Assembly (NCBI GenBank): GCA_021399435.1
Contig: JAJTUP010000004.1
Location: forward strand, 1,674,001 to 1,738,000
Origin: Diaporthe sp. PMI_573
Lineage: Eukaryota > Ascomycota > Sordariomycetes > Diaporthales > Diaporthaceae
Direction: 5' to 3'
Length of the DNA: 64,000 nucleotides
Position 1 is the first letter of the stretch; each line of letters starts with the position of its first letter. The position numbers and the translations under genes were made by a program. The notes under the pieces are model-generated. The model saw only the letters and a list, made by a program, of their open reading frames with translations, searched no databases and had not been told where the DNA came from. Shown piece after piece: positions 1 to 11,989 of this stretch.

Positions 1-814
1 TGATCGGCACGTCAGACCTCGTCCCAGGATCCCAGGTTTCAGGACATTCTTCCCAGTCTTCGACAACCACACAGTCTCGCGGCAACAAGCTCCGAACGTG
101 AGATACCCTGAATCGTTGGAAGCAAGTAGCAAAATGTTTCCTAGTAGGTCTAGAAGATGGCGAAGTGTTCCAAGACAAACACTGAACAAGGCCCCTTCCA
201 ACTCTCATGTTTCGCGTGTTTTATTTCCCGCCCGTCCAATGCATTATCGACGAGGTAAATAGGTGGAATATGCTTCGAAAATGAGGCCGCATGTGACTTC
301 TTGACTAAATACACCAGCGCTGGATCCCCACATTCACCAAAGATACCAGAACATCTGGCCAGGACATCACTACATCTCATGAGAGTAGAGGCTCGAATAC
401 CGCAACACTGAAGCTTTTGAGTGCTCGTAACACAAAGTAAAAGCAGCGGTGAGACTAGTTAGACAGGAGTCCATGCTGTAGTTTCCTTTCAAGGCTGAGA
501 AGCAGAATAACCACAAGCAAGACGGTGCATGGAAACCAACAAGTCGCTGCTGCTGCAAATCCGAGAGAAAGCATTGAGTTGCGGTCGCGGGCCCTTGGAT
601 GATGACTAGGTACACACGGTTCTAAAACAGTTCAAGCTCTCCATTGGCGTGTCGCCTCTCTAGGTAGTTTCCGTACTAGAAGGGACAACCTCAGTCCTGA
701 TGTGCTACCTCCGATGTCCTCGAGTTCAGAATTGGACGGTTGTGCCCCACTATCACATACTTCTCAGAGACTGGCAAGCCAACGATGACACGAGGACCAC
801 CGGGCTTGCGAATC
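1..814. other. Intergenic, no gene supported
   Basis: I see only short open frames without ATG-supported, protein-like composition, and no clear splice-joined model. The first monooxygenase-related base is the stop codon at 815. The stretch may hold the 3'UTR of that gene and the edge of a neighbour outside the window. Confidence 0.5.
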
Positions 815-2131
815 TCATGCCATCCTTTCCAGCAAGTCCCTGGCCTTGGCTCCAACATCGTAATTGAAGAACCAGTCGTTGTATTCATCCGAAAAGACTT
901 GCGCTCTCAGGCTTGGCAATGGCCCATCGTAGTACTTCCTGCATTCTTCCATCATGGCTTCAGGTGGACCCATCATTTTATTGGAAAGCGTCTGAGTTGC
1001 TTTGATGCGAGGGCCACGAAGGTCATCAAACATCTGAACCCGTTCCAGCACCACCTTCTCTGATGAGGGGCTGCTCTGCTGAATATTGAACAGAACCTCC
1101 AAAGCGGCGGCATCCTCGATCGATTGCGACGCTCCCTGTCCATGAGTAGATAGCATCAAGTGTCCAGCGTCTCCCACAAGAACGGCCCGGCCTCTTGTCA
1201 AGTTGGGCACTGGATCCCGCTTCATAATGGTGAAGACCTTGATGTCCTCGGCACCTTCGCAGATGACCTTGACACTGGGGTGGAACTCCTGCAAATCCGC
1301 CACCAGGTCCTCGTAGCTTGCCTCTGCGTTCCAGTCGTCCCCAATATCCCGTTCCTGCGGCTTGGTCGGGTGCATGAAGGCAACATACAGCAGCTGCTCG
1401 CCCCTGACCGGGTACGTGTTGAGCAGGACACCTGGCTTGCCCACCTGGTTGACGAAGAAAGCCGTGAATCCGGACGGTTGGTCTCGGTAGAAGTGGCCTG
1501 CCAATGGGTGGTCGAGAATGGATGAGATGGGCTGCATGAAGCGATAGATGGAAAGAGGAGACTTGATGATGGGCTCCTCTCGGCCCGTCACGCGTGGGAT
1601 GAGCTTCGAGTGAGCACCGTCGGCGATGATGATGAGGTCCTTCTGAAGGAAACCTCCGTCTTCCAAGGTGATGGATCCGGCGTCAGGGTCGGCGTCGAAT
1701 ACAGCAGTGCCCAGATTAATCTTCGGTGCGGTGGCATATGGCACCGCCGGCTTCTGCACCAGCTCGAGCAGACCTGCGTGGAGATCGGCGCGATGGAATA
1801 TCAACCATCGTGAGCCATACTTCTCCTCAATCCCGTCAAACTGCTCCGTTGACACCAGTTCACCGGTTTTGGCGTTGAAACGTCGAAGCTGACAGTAGTC
1901 CACGGCCCCGTACTTGTTAACATCGAAACCCCAGCCGGCCAGGACACGCGTAGCGTTCACCCCGATTACGAGCGCAGCCCCATTCTCACGTGTGAAACGA
2001 GACCGTTCAAACACCTCGACCGCGTGGCCGGCTCTGGCTAAGGCGATCGTCGCTGAAAGCCCGGCGATACCACATCCCACGACCCCAATCTGGAGCTGTG
2101 TCGATGTAACTGTGTCCCGAGTAGAATCCAT
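815..2131 (-). CDS. FAD-dependent monooxygenase, salicylate hydroxylase-like
   Basis: Single-exon gene of 438 codons. The ATG at 2131 is used; the frame extends three codons upstream only to a non-ATG codon. The N-terminus has the Rossmann dinucleotide-binding motif GCGIAG (about residues 19-24) followed by the acidic end of the second strand (EVFER). A mid-protein IIADGAHS segment and a GRAVLVGDAGH segment near residue 305 match the DG and GD motifs of class A flavoprotein hydroxylases, which bind FAD and NAD(P)H. Enzymes of this family hydroxylate aromatic rings, often salicylate or other phenolics, or act in secondary metabolism. The substrate cannot be told from sequence. No signal peptide or membrane segment is seen, so it is probably cytosolic. 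No partner biosynthetic genes lie nearby, which favours a stand-alone catabolic or detoxifying enzyme. The family call is firm; the substrate is inference. Confidence 0.9.
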   Translation of the reverse strand: MDSTRDTVTSTQLQIGVVGCGIAGLSATIALARAGHAVEVFERSRFTRENGAALVIGVNATRVLAGWGFDVNKYGAVDYCQLRRFNAKTGELVSTEQFDGIEEKYGSRWLIFHRADLHAGLLELVQKPAVPYATAPKINLGTAVFDADPDAGSITLEDGGFLQKDLIIIADGAHSKLIPRVTGREEPIIKSPLSIYRFMQPISSILDHPLAGHFYRDQPSGFTAFFVNQVGKPGVLLNTYPVRGEQLLYVAFMHPTKPQERDIGDDWNAEASYEDLVADLQEFHPSVKVICEGAEDIKVFTIMKRDPVPNLTRGRAVLVGDAGHLMLSTHGQGASQSIEDAAALEVLFNIQQSSPSSEKVVLERVQMFDDLRGPRIKATQTLSNKMMGPPEAMMEECRKYYDGPLPSLRAQVFSDEYNDWFFNYDVGAKARDLLERMA

Positions 2132-3635
2132 GATGCACAATGTAACGCCTAGGCGATAAAGTATAGGTGCGAGAGCACGCTGACTGGACTAGGACTCAGA
2201 GTCAAACCTGGCAATTGGAGAACTTTATTCTATTTATATCGAAGTGCAATTTGTTGATTTGGGGGACAATTTGGAAGTGGCTGTTGCTAATATTTATATT
2301 ATCTCAGGGTTATGGTTGGAGCCAATATAGTTAAAGCCCGGCCGGAGGTCCCCATCGGGGCTGATGTATAACTGCATTCTGTACTGACCGGTGAAGCCAA
2401 GAGCGGAGAAAGCCACGGTTCCCATGAACAAAATGCCACCACCGTCAGGGATCTAAACCACCAAAAGAAGATGAAAGCGAGCGTCTCATCTCTGAGCTTC
2501 AGTTGCATCTTGCCTTATTGAAGACAAAGGCGGAGCTCACTGCGCACGAGACGCGCGATCCTAGTCACGTTGGAAGGACGCTCGTCACCTTCCTGCGGGA
2601 CGTCCTTGCTTGCAGGTACAGAACAATCACGCTCATAATATATTATATGACGTTCCAGGCCAGCTAGATCTGCAGGTGTTCATGGCCAATTAGCCCAAGG
2701 CAAGGCTCGCCCATGTACAAGCCTGGTGGAGTGACCATGGCCTGGCCATCAAGATCGAGGTCTCAAATATTAAGCCTGAGTATTCCTGTATCATACATGT
2801 CGCTGAGGGCTGGGGAGATCAAGTATTGTTGACCGGAAACTTGGCATCGCACTGAAACCCTCGCCTTGCATTTTGGCGGAAAAAATGTGTGGGGGATAAA
2901 GGATAGTCGAATCCAGGAAATTTATCTCGTTGGGCATGCAATATCTATCTTTCCACACAAGGCCCAATTTGTGTCACACCACAACTGGCGGCGTCTTTCG
3001 TCTCGTAACATTGAAAGTTGATCAGTAAGCACAGCCCTTCTTCCTTACCTAGGCAGTGAGAATGCGTGTGCATGGTAGGCCACACTGACTGAGTGCAATT
3101 ACTGCCTACATTCACTCTGGCGCCAGCGCCCACATCCTCCAGTATTTAAACCTTAACCCTACGATCCCTTTAATATCTTCCCCTTTACAGAAAAGGTAGC
3201 GCTGACTTGACTTGAATTGATATACTGAGGTCGGTTACCTTGCTTTTGACCTCTTGTGGCAATCTAGTCCTTCTTTGCGTCAGATAGACTTTAATTGTAT
3301 TAAGGGATGGGTTTTGATGCAGGCAGAGTGTATACAAGTTTGTCTCCGATCTTTTGTGCTTCATTGGTACATACTGTTGCCTACTGTCTGCTGCCCTTGT
3401 AATGGATAAAGAATGAGAGACATGCTGGAATCGAAATTCGGAAACCATGGCTAACTAAAAGAAAGGAAGAGGTAGCAAAGCTACGAAACAGCCTCAAAGT
3501 GGTTTTGTAGGCCAGTTGTGCTGATAAGAAAGCTATGTGGCTGGACCTAGGGATGGGTCCCACAGGTGATCAGCCCTGACAATATTTATTACAAATTTAT
3601 TTGCATCTATTATTCTTAATTCACTAAGAATTCAC

Positions 3636-3650
3636 ATATATATATATATA
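3636..3650. repeat. (AT)n microsatellite
   Basis: About seven and a half AT units in an AT-rich intergenic stretch. Confidence 0.9.
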
Positions 3651-6600
3651 GGCTTTGTACTAGTAAGTGTTGTCTAGTCACTGGAGTTCTTAAGCCAAAT
3701 TACACCAGCAGAGGTGTGACGAGCATAATGAGAGCATAATGAGAGCAGGCTACTGTACCATTAAACAACAGCACCGAAAAAATGTAGAAAGAAAGAAAAG
3801 CCAGCAATTTGCCTGAAGCGTTGCTTTGCTTGATATAAGGCTGGACAGGGTGATCGAGACGCAAGGCGCACCAACAGGCCGCGCTAGCCAAGCTGCAACT
3901 CTCGGGAAAATCAAAACCATGGGATACGATGAACCGGGGGCCAAGAACCCCGAAGAGCTTGTCTGTTGTCCAGTTGCACATTGCGTGCTCTCGGTGGGCA
4001 AATATGGTCATCTCTTGATATGCCAATGTTCCTGTCGCACCCCGTTCTCAAAGGCAAGCCGGCTGTGATCTACCTCGCTTGAGGAAAGGGGGCTGCACTA
4101 GGCGTGGATGCTCTTTCAACGGTGATGATGCCAAGCCATTGTCAATAAGAACAGGCCCACCGTGCTCCGATCGGTGACAGCGACAACCGCTGTAGGGGTC
4201 TGACAGGACTCGCCGCGATCTGCAGAATGGGGGTAGTGACCTGATCCTCGGCTGGCCGAGGCGTGCGAGCTGTGTAGTGTTGGCAGAGGTGCGGCCCCGG
4301 AGGAGGAGGCTGGGCTGAGCTTTGGGACTTGAGATGCGATAGTGTACCTATCTATTGGCAGCTCACAGACTGTGCAACGCGAGATGCCCCAGCATGGCTT
4401 CCTCCCGACTTCCTCCACCTATTTCTGGAGTCAGGCTGCACGGCCCTTCCGTGGCACTCGGCTCCTTTGGGTGGGTGTGGGCACAGGCGACATCATCGTT
4501 TGATGGGTGCAGATTTGAATGAAGAAGGCTAGAGCGACGATCAGGACGGATCTGGAAAGGAATCGTTTGATGAGGAGCCGTTGGATCTGGGCCGGAACAA
4601 ACTTGCGAGATTACCTCGCAAGAGACGAACCTCGTGGGTGAGATGGAGAGACGAGATGGGAGATGGGAGACGGGAGAAGTTGTACAGTATAGCCAACAGC
4701 TTGACCAAGCGTCACACTGTCTTGGTTGTGATGGTACTGGCGCTATGTCGGGGGGGGGGGGCAAGATCACCGCTCTTCCAAGGTTGCGGGATGCATATCA
4801 GTGGCTCTCTGTTTCGAGTTGCTGGAGCCTACCACCCAGTCCCGGCAGGGGACAGATGCTGGTGCTGATAGGTGCCCACTGTACAGTGCACACAGTGGTT
4901 GCTGAGCAGTGAGGCTCACCCATCCAGATGAACTGATCCAAGGTAGGTACACAGCTGGCGTACTAAGTACGGCACCATCGACCAAAAGGCATCTGCTGTG
5001 GTAGGCTGACATTCGTATTTCTCTAATTGGCATTGCTATTACTGTCGTCATTTACCATTGGCAGCAGCAGTTGGCAACTCCTTGTGAAAGGTCCAGCCCC
5101 GCCAGGCCGCTCACCCACACCCGATATTTTTGCCTGATTGCCGGTAGAGGAAGCGAGGGAGGGCGTACCTGCATTAGCGTCTGGAGAAGCTTGCCGGCAG
5201 CAAAAAGACCACTGGACACTTCGGAAGGGAATATTGGATCCTCTTTTGGGGGCGACCTGCCCGCCAGGCCCGCCAACTGCTCTCCCTGCGGTTGGTGCGA
5301 GGCTCAGCAGCAACCAAATTTCCCGCCTCCGCAATCCTCATTTGTCGGTTGGCAGATTTCGAAGGCTTGTCGGCCACCCATCCACTGCTTCGCTCGCAGT
5401 CACGCAGTCACGCAGTCGCGCAGTCGCACAGGTCAACACTGGTGGATGCCACACAGTAAGCTTACAGGCAACACAGCGCTGTGGCTTCCGTGCTATCGAA
5501 AAGACTGTCGGTCAATGACAGTTGAGCTCGGTCTTGCCCATTACGTTTCGTTTCAGGACGGGGCCCGGCGTTCTTCTGGAGCATGGTCCGGGATCTCGCG
5601 GCTTTAAAGATCTTCCTTGGGTGGCACTGACAATTCCCAAATATCACCTAGCGACAAGGTTATCTCTCTCTAATGGTACCACAGCCATGCAGGGTCCGGA
5701 AGTGGCTCCTGGTCAATCCCAATTTGGCATCGGCGACGTTGGGAATCTGGGGCAGCACACACCACAAACAAACGCCTTCTGCCTCGTCCCGGCTCTCGGC
5801 GGACGCCAACCCTGAGGCGAAGGGACATTGGCTTCTGGCTCGTGCCTCGTCGTGGGCGACAAGGCGAGGCTCGCAATCTCGTGGCCGACTTCTGCTACTG
5901 TGTATCACCCACGACCCGCCTCCAAAAACATGGGCAATACCCACATGTGATTGGCCGTGCGAGGCCCGAGTATCCTGCTGACGGCTGGAGGCAGCCCTTG
6001 TTGATGAGCCCAGCGAGTATACCGCCCATGGTATGTGTTGCCCACGGCTCGCGTGAACAGACCAGGTAACGCGCGGCTGTATCGCAGAGAGTGTTGATCA
6101 TCAACATGTCCGGCTTCAGTCATTACCCACATGATTCTCGTCGACGAATCGGTACAGAGTAGTAACAAGAAGGCTCTCTTCTAAGCGCTTCTCAGCATGC
6201 AATAGCATCGCAGGAACAGAGACCCGACAGTCCAAGATGGAGGGTGCGCTAACTCCACATTTTGCAACCCTACCCGCCCTTCTGAGCGTCTCTGTCCACT
6301 CATCAGGCTAGCCTCGAGATCAAATCGTCGATCAGTCCTCCTCTGCGGCTGCGAGCCCAGACGACGCAGCAACTGAGCGCATGCCTCCCGGCCTCTGAGC
6401 CCTCTGGACAGCGGCACCAGACGGCAATTTTCTGCGCTGATGGTTCCAACAAGTGCTGTCAGAGCACATGCCTGACCGGGCACCCAGGCTCTGTGGGTAC
6501 GTTGGTGGAGGATATCCCTGGAGATGTTAATGATTCTTCCTCAACCTCTCCTCCACCGAGGCCCCTGGATTAGCGCACTGCCCCTGCACAATCCATGTAA

Positions 6601-6903
6601 GATGCAATTTCCCACAGATCCCACACCTTCACCCTCCCGGAGGAAACCCGCGGGGTCTACCGTGTGTACCTGCGGTCATGTGCCTATTTAACAAGTCTGC
6701 CCTCTTTTCTCGATGTCTTCGTAGTCTCTCCTCTCCTTCAGCCTACCAAACAGCTCCACGATATTCATCTCCAAGAGCCTTTGACTCAACTTGACTTCGG
6801 TCGTCCATTCTTTCACAACAAACGCATACAAGCCCCGAGCTTCAGTCCGGTCTTTACGTCCAAACTTAAAAAAATCACTCCGTTTCGAAACGAGATATTA
6901 AAT

Positions 6904-6914
6904 CCCCCCCCCCC
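6904..6914. repeat. Poly-C tract in the leader of the GPI-protein gene
   Basis: Eleven consecutive C residues end 12 bases before the ATG at 6927, so the tract probably lies in the 5' untranslated leader. Such runs are prone to length change. Confidence 0.8.
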
Positions 6915-6926
6915 AAAAACGTCAAT

Positions 6927-7766
6927 ATGAAGTCCGCAGTCTTCGCTGGTCTCCTGGCTACGGCCATCGCCACTGAGGTTCAGTCCACCGTCTACGCCAC
7001 TGAGCAGATCACCATCACCTCGTGCGCCCCTACCGTCACGGACTGCCCTGCCCGCTCCACCGGCGTGACCTCCTCGGTCCACTCCTTCACCCAGAGCACC
7101 ATCTACAGCACCGAGTACGAGACCATCACCAGCTGCGCCCCTGAGGTCACCAACTGCCCTGCCCGCTCCACCGTTGTGTCCTCCTCCAGCTACATCGTCA
7201 GCAGCACCCTGGTCTCCGTCCCCCCGACCGCGGAGACCCCCGCCCCCACGGGCCCCGCCGGCGAGCAGCCTCCTCCCCAGGGCTCTGGTGTCCCCCCGGT
7301 CGCCTCCTCCGCGGCCGTGCCCAACCCCTCCGGACCTGCTGGCGGCGTTCCTGGCCACGTCTCCTCCAGCTCCCCGGTGACCACCGGCGTCCCCGGTCTC
7401 CCCAGCGGCGGTGCTGGTGGCGTCTGCACCCCCACCTACTCGGTCAAGACCATCCAGACGACCACCGTCATCCCGACTGTGATCTACGAGACCGTCCAGG
7501 TGCCTTGCGCCACCGGTGTTCCCCCCTCCCCCTCCACCGGATTCGGTGTTCCTCCCCCTGCTGGTGGTAACGGAACGTAAGTCGATGGCCCCTTCTACGC
7601 CCGCTCGTCACTTGAGAGAGAAGAAGAAAAGTATACTGACATACCATCCAGCGTCACTGGCTCCGTCCCCACCCCCACCGCCGTGGTCACTGCTGGCGCT
7701 GGCCGCACCTTCGGTGTCTCCGCCGCCCTGGCCGGTGTTGCTGGTCTCGTCGCCTTCCTGGCCTAA
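6927..7766 (+). CDS. GPI-anchored cell-wall protein with internal Cys-containing repeats
   Basis: Two exons (6927-7576 and 7652-7766) flank a 75-nt intron with GTAAGT donor and CAG acceptor; the join gives 254 residues. A signal peptide is visible ([20 protein letters not shown]). Two tandem copies of a roughly 27-residue unit follow, each built as T-x-Y-x-T-E-x-x-T-I-T-S-C-A-P-x-V-T-x-C-P-A-R-S-T. A Pro/Gly/Ser-rich linker comes next, then a third diverged copy with [29 protein letters not shown] spacing. The C-terminus is a short polar stretch followed by a hydrophobic tail ([18 protein letters not shown]), the signature for GPI-anchor addition. The second exon supplies almost only this anchor signal, so retention of the intron, which has an immediate in-frame stop, would yield a protein lacking the GPI signal. 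Codon use is strongly biased to C-ending codons, suggesting high expression. A structural or adhesive wall role is inference. Confidence 0.88.
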
Positions 7767-8058
7767 GCTCAAACCCGTCTGGGTCTGAACGGCATTGGCA
7801 TCGGCATCGGCATTCTCATGAAGGCTCGGGCGCCTGGGTGGCACGTCACGACGGGCTGTTCAGCATCCTCTGGTGGACATGTTGCCGCGATGTATCTATG
7901 TTATCATTCTTGAAAACGTACCGAGCCACCCTGGAGTAAACCCACACCCCCATGGGGATAACCCGGAGCTCTCACTTTAAACCATTTAAACACCATATTT
8001 TTCTATCTTGATACCAACCTTAATCTTCGTCTGTACATAATTCAACGACGTTATGAAC

Positions 8059-8080
8059 GTGTGTGTGTGTGTGTGTGTGT
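8059..8080. repeat. (GT)11 microsatellite
   Basis: Eleven perfect GT units downstream of the GPI-protein gene. Confidence 0.95.
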
Positions 8081-9278
8081 ATCTGTCTGTGTGAGCCCAT
8101 GTAAACGAGTGCCCGTTGTCTTTACCCCGCGTGCTGGCCATGGGTCCGTTGAGTGAGTGAGTGAGTCGCAGACCGCCTCAGCAATAGAGATCGTCCATTC
8201 AGCCAGCGCGTGGTGTCTCATTTCCCGGATGATCAGTTGACGTCGAATTGACAATGAGTCGGTCCTTGTGGCGGTAGGGGACCCCCCCTGGGCGAAAAGA
8301 GATTACGAAAGACAGGATGGCAGGTCGATGCCGGGCGCCCATTGGAAGAAGAGCCTGGACAGCTCAACCACCCCCCGGCCTCGTTAGCTGTTTCATCTTT
8401 TCTCCCAACTTTAAAAAAGCAGGGAGGCCGGGAACATGCATGTTTCATGGCCGGTTCGGCTTTTTTTCTACATTATGTACATAACTCTCTTTTTGTGCGG
8501 GACGAGTGTGGCCCCACTTACTGGGGAACGGTGACGAAATGCGCTGCTATTTATTGTTTTTGCTATGTATATTGTCTTGGTCATTATTTGGGCGAGAATT
8601 ATCGGCCATGTTATCTCCTCATGAGTCGGATCTCTACATAAGAGCTCAGACATCTTCCTTGGAAGGACTGAGCCTGTGTGACCGCAGGGTGAGATAGGTG
8701 CATTCATGGGGTTTCGTGCCAGTGCAACGCCCGCCTGCGTTCCGACCAAGGGACGACCAGTCGTGGGTGGGACACGCGATTATCCATCCACCCATGCTGC
8801 ATCCTTTCAGGGTTCGACAGGCTCGTCCTCTGGGGACCTCGAACCCGCCTGGAGGCCGTCGGTGATTGCACGCGTTGTGCAATACATGTGACGGCGAGCC
8901 CAAGTCCCACGACGACGAGCGGCGCTGTGGGTGGATCTGGTCGTCGGCTCCGGGGTATGCAATTGACCTCATCGGCAGCATGCCCAGGGCTGCTTTCGAC
9001 ACAAGAGGGGGGGGGGCATGAGGCGCCGGGCTCATCCAGCTGGCGAGGCGAGCAAGTGCTGCCTCTGGGCAGCTGGAGGGAACCCGGGTGTGGAGGGAGG
9101 AGCCTACTGTGTGCGGCATTGACGAGGCCAATTTCCCCAAGGTCGCCGCTCTCAGCCGTCTCGGAACTCGGGCGCTGTAGTGGTGCTGAAGGTACTATGC
9201 TCAAGCAAGGAAAAGCAATGCTGTTTCTTGTATGTTGAGGCAGTCAAGTGACCGTGGCGGTGAAGAATCTCGACCGAG

Positions 9279-9323
9279 GGAGGAGGAGGAGGAGGAGGAG
9301 GAGGAGGAGGAGGAGGAGGAGGA
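9279..9323. repeat. (GGA)n microsatellite
   Basis: About fourteen near-perfect GGA units. They make poly-Leu, poly-Ser or poly-Glu in chance reading frames, which explains apparent low-complexity open frames here. Confidence 0.95.
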
Positions 9324-10650
9324 TGTGGCCGACATCTGAACTGGATGCGGCTGCCTGGAGCACGGCTCGTCTGTGACCAAGATCAGATGGCACTGCTTCG
9401 CCTTGCATGAGCTTGAGTGCACCAGGCAAGGCCAACCAGTGACCTTCTTTGTGTTCACCATGCTGCGATCTTTGCCTTTCTCTCGTGGGTTTATCTGTAC
9501 ATCGGCTCGCCAGATTCATCATCATCGGATACGCACTTTCTCTCTCTGGACATAGCTTCGACGTTTGTGTTACGTCCCGAGAAGGCATTCGTCCGTACGT
9601 GCGATGCGAATAGAAATGCCTACAGATCTGGTGTACGCTCGTTCACAAGATAGCACGATAGCCTGTGTCGATACTGCTGTCCTCGTCATCCCTTGCGTTA
9701 CGAAGGCCCCACGAAGTCGTCACGGCAGTGATGATGCTACTTCTCTGATACTTGGACTCGAGTTGGTTTGTCCGGACATGTAGTCGCGCCACTCCTTGAG
9801 AATATCTACGAGCGAAATCATCCTGTCCTTTCTGAGCGTGCTGGACATGTCAGTCAATCGATATCCGTGTGGCCACGAAAGAGGATGTCTTCGTCGTAAA
9901 GGTGCATCGTACCAAAACACCATGGAGAATCGTTGTTGAATCATTGGGCCGGCCGCGTGTGTGTGTCTCGGAGTCGCACCTTCCTGGACAAACACAGAGT
10001 TGCGCAGGTGCCACGGCTTTCGATCTCGGCCGTGAGCTTGACACACGGAAGGTGCTCATCGATGGGCCAGATGCGGTGCCAACCTCGTCCATCTCTTCAT
10101 CCTGGCGGGGCTGCCCGAGGAAAGCGCCGCTCTCGGCCCTTCTGTCAGACCTGCGCTCCAGCCTGCTTTGGATTCTGGGCTTGTTGACATATTTTACCCC
10201 CCGGTTCCCACTTGGACCGGTCTGTTCAACACGCCACACACGCTTTTGGCAGACAACAACATCATATTGGTGGTTCAGCACATTCTTCGAAGCATCTCGT
10301 ATTTATGTTGACGTCTAGGCCGAAACGAACCGTCAAGCTTCTGCGCCGTCTCTGTGCCAGTTTTTAAGCCACTCTCCCAACTCTTCGCCGGAGCATCGTC
10401 TATCCACTTTGGTCTTAGTCAATACAGTCGCGCTCCACGCCGTCAACGTCTTAAAAGAAGCCCGGCGACTTCACCACCACCGGTCTGCTCGTCATAGAGC
10501 GGCCAGAGAATTGCCCACTCCATATAAGAAACCAGTGTGCCGCCACCCATCAAGTCTTGAGGACCCTCGCCAAACATCTCACTCCGAACAGTGAACCCTT
10601 GGCTGGCTAAGACTCTGTCTGAAATTGATAACTGCAACTTACCAGCAGCC

Positions 10651-11857
10651 ATGGCAAACTCACCTTGCGCAGCGGCACCAGATGCCGTCTGTAACGTCAC
10701 TGAGTACCCAAATTACTGTCACTACAACCCCTTCGGCCCAGGTGCGAACTGCACACTCGATGTCTGCTGTCCTGAGTACAGCGTCTATGGCTACATCCCT
10801 GTTCCCATCAGCAATGTCGCCTTCATGTGCGCCTACGCGTTGGCTATCGGCGTCCATGTCACGACCGGCGTGATATGGAAGCAGTGGTGGTTCATGTGGT
10901 GCATGGTCGTCGGCTGTCTCGACGAGTTCCTGGGTTACGGCGGCCGTGCGTGGATGTCTAGGGAGCTCTGGAGCTTCAACACATTCATGATCCAAGTTGG
11001 CGAGTTGATGAATCCCTCATATTTCCCGATATACTACGAAAGCCTTGAAACATCTTGCTAACATATCATCACAGTGTGCATCACCACTGCGCCCGTCTTC
11101 TTCTGCGCTGCCATCTATATCCTACTCGCGCAAACGCAAGTGACCACCTCTCTGACAAGTCCCTCGGGAAATGGGCTAACATGGGTTTAATGACAATAGG
11201 ATCCTGAGCTTCGGTCCCTCCCTCTCACGTTTTGACCCTGTCCTGTTTTACTGGATATTCATCTCATGCGACATTGTTTCCCTGGCGCTTCAGGCGGCCG
11301 GCGGTGCCGTCTCGTCCGTCTCATCTGGAAACAACAACAGAGGCGTCGACCTCGCCCTCGCAGGCCTCTCGCTGCAGGTCATTACACTGGTGATCTTCTG
11401 CGGTCTGTACGGCGACTACCTGTGGCGATACTTTAAGTCCGAGGAATTCAATGCCCGCGCCAACAGGCCTCAGTCAAGGGTGCTGCGCCTGAAGCTTTTC
11501 TATGCTTCTCAGGCCCTGGCAGTGGTCTTGATATTGGCGAGATGTGCATTCAGGGTGCATGAGCTTAAGAATGGGTACAAAGCGTCGAACGAAATGCTGC
11601 AGCGGGAAGAACTCTTCATCGGCCTTGAAGGAGTGTGAGTCATAGCAGCAGTCCTATCTCTTCCTTTCTCACGCTACTAGTATATGGCATTTTACTAAAA
11701 TCTTTTGCTTTCTTCTAGCCCCATCATCCTCGCCGCATTCGTTTTGGCTGTCGGCCACCCAGGCCTCATCTTTGGTGATGGCAATATGCGCAGGTCCCCA
11801 ATGGCTTCGACTCCTAAGAGCAAGGAGCTGGATGAGAGGGAGCCTGGAACCGGCTGA
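10651..11857 (+). CDS. RTA1-family seven-helix membrane protein (lipid-translocating exporter type)
   Basis: Four exons: 10651-10999, 11075-11135, 11200-11634 and 11719-11857, giving 327 residues. The frame is open upstream to 10591 but only from a GTG; the ATG at 10651 has a good context (GCAGCCATGG). The extracellular N-terminus is Cys-rich, followed by about seven hydrophobic segments. Family landmarks are the IPVPISNVAFMCAYALAIG, the CLDEFLGYGGRAWM and the FMIQVVCITTAPVFFCAAIY segments, then a YFKSEEFNARANR-type loop and a short charged C-terminal tail. RTA1-like proteins sit in the plasma membrane and are linked to sphingoid-base export and resistance to toxic lipids or aminocholesterol. 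The exact substrate is not readable. The first two introns only restore the conserved frame if their donors are GC, not GT. The third intron is standard GTGAGT/TAG. Confidence 0.88.
11000..11074 (+). other. GC-AG intron 1 of the RTA1-like gene
   Basis: The donor reads G|GCGAGT and the acceptor ATCACAG, with a GCTAAC branch site 16-21 bases before the end. Both nearby GT dinucleotides would join the exons in the wrong frame; only the GC donor yields QVVCITTAPVFF, the expected family sequence. Confidence 0.8.
11136..11199 (+). other. GC-AG intron 2 of the RTA1-like gene
   Basis: The donor is GCAAGT, the classic GC-AG donor, with a GGCTAAC branch site and an ATAG acceptor. Using the GT four bases later would shift the next exon out of the frame that encodes ILSFGPSLSRFDP. 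Confidence 0.8.
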
Positions 11858-11989
11858 GGAGTCGACTGAAGCGCGAGGGTTGTCTTAGTGAATATCGATA
11901 GGTGAACTGCCTGGTAACTACCAGGGTTACGCGGGATTGTGTCCCTAAGTCTGGACGTAATTGATCAATTTTATTCATTGATACATCTA

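Larger units (their letters stand above)
2132..6926. other. Long intergenic region, no gene supported
   Basis: About 4.8 kb between two divergent genes (monooxygenase on minus, GPI protein on plus). It begins with an AT-rich stretch (about 2,200-3,700) including an (AT)n tract, then becomes GC-richer with many chance open frames that lack consistent codon bias. A 12-base G run lies at 4750-4761. The last 250 bases are CT-rich and probably contain the promoter and leader of the gene at 6927. Confidence 0.5.
7767..10650. other. Intergenic, simple repeats only
   Basis: About 2.9 kb between two genes on the plus strand. It holds a (GT)n tract, a 10-base G run (9007-9016) and a long GGA repeat. 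Overlapping open frames at 8,650-9,200 on both strands lack convincing protein features. The final 250 bases are CT-rich and probably include the promoter and leader of the RTA1-like gene. Confidence 0.5.
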
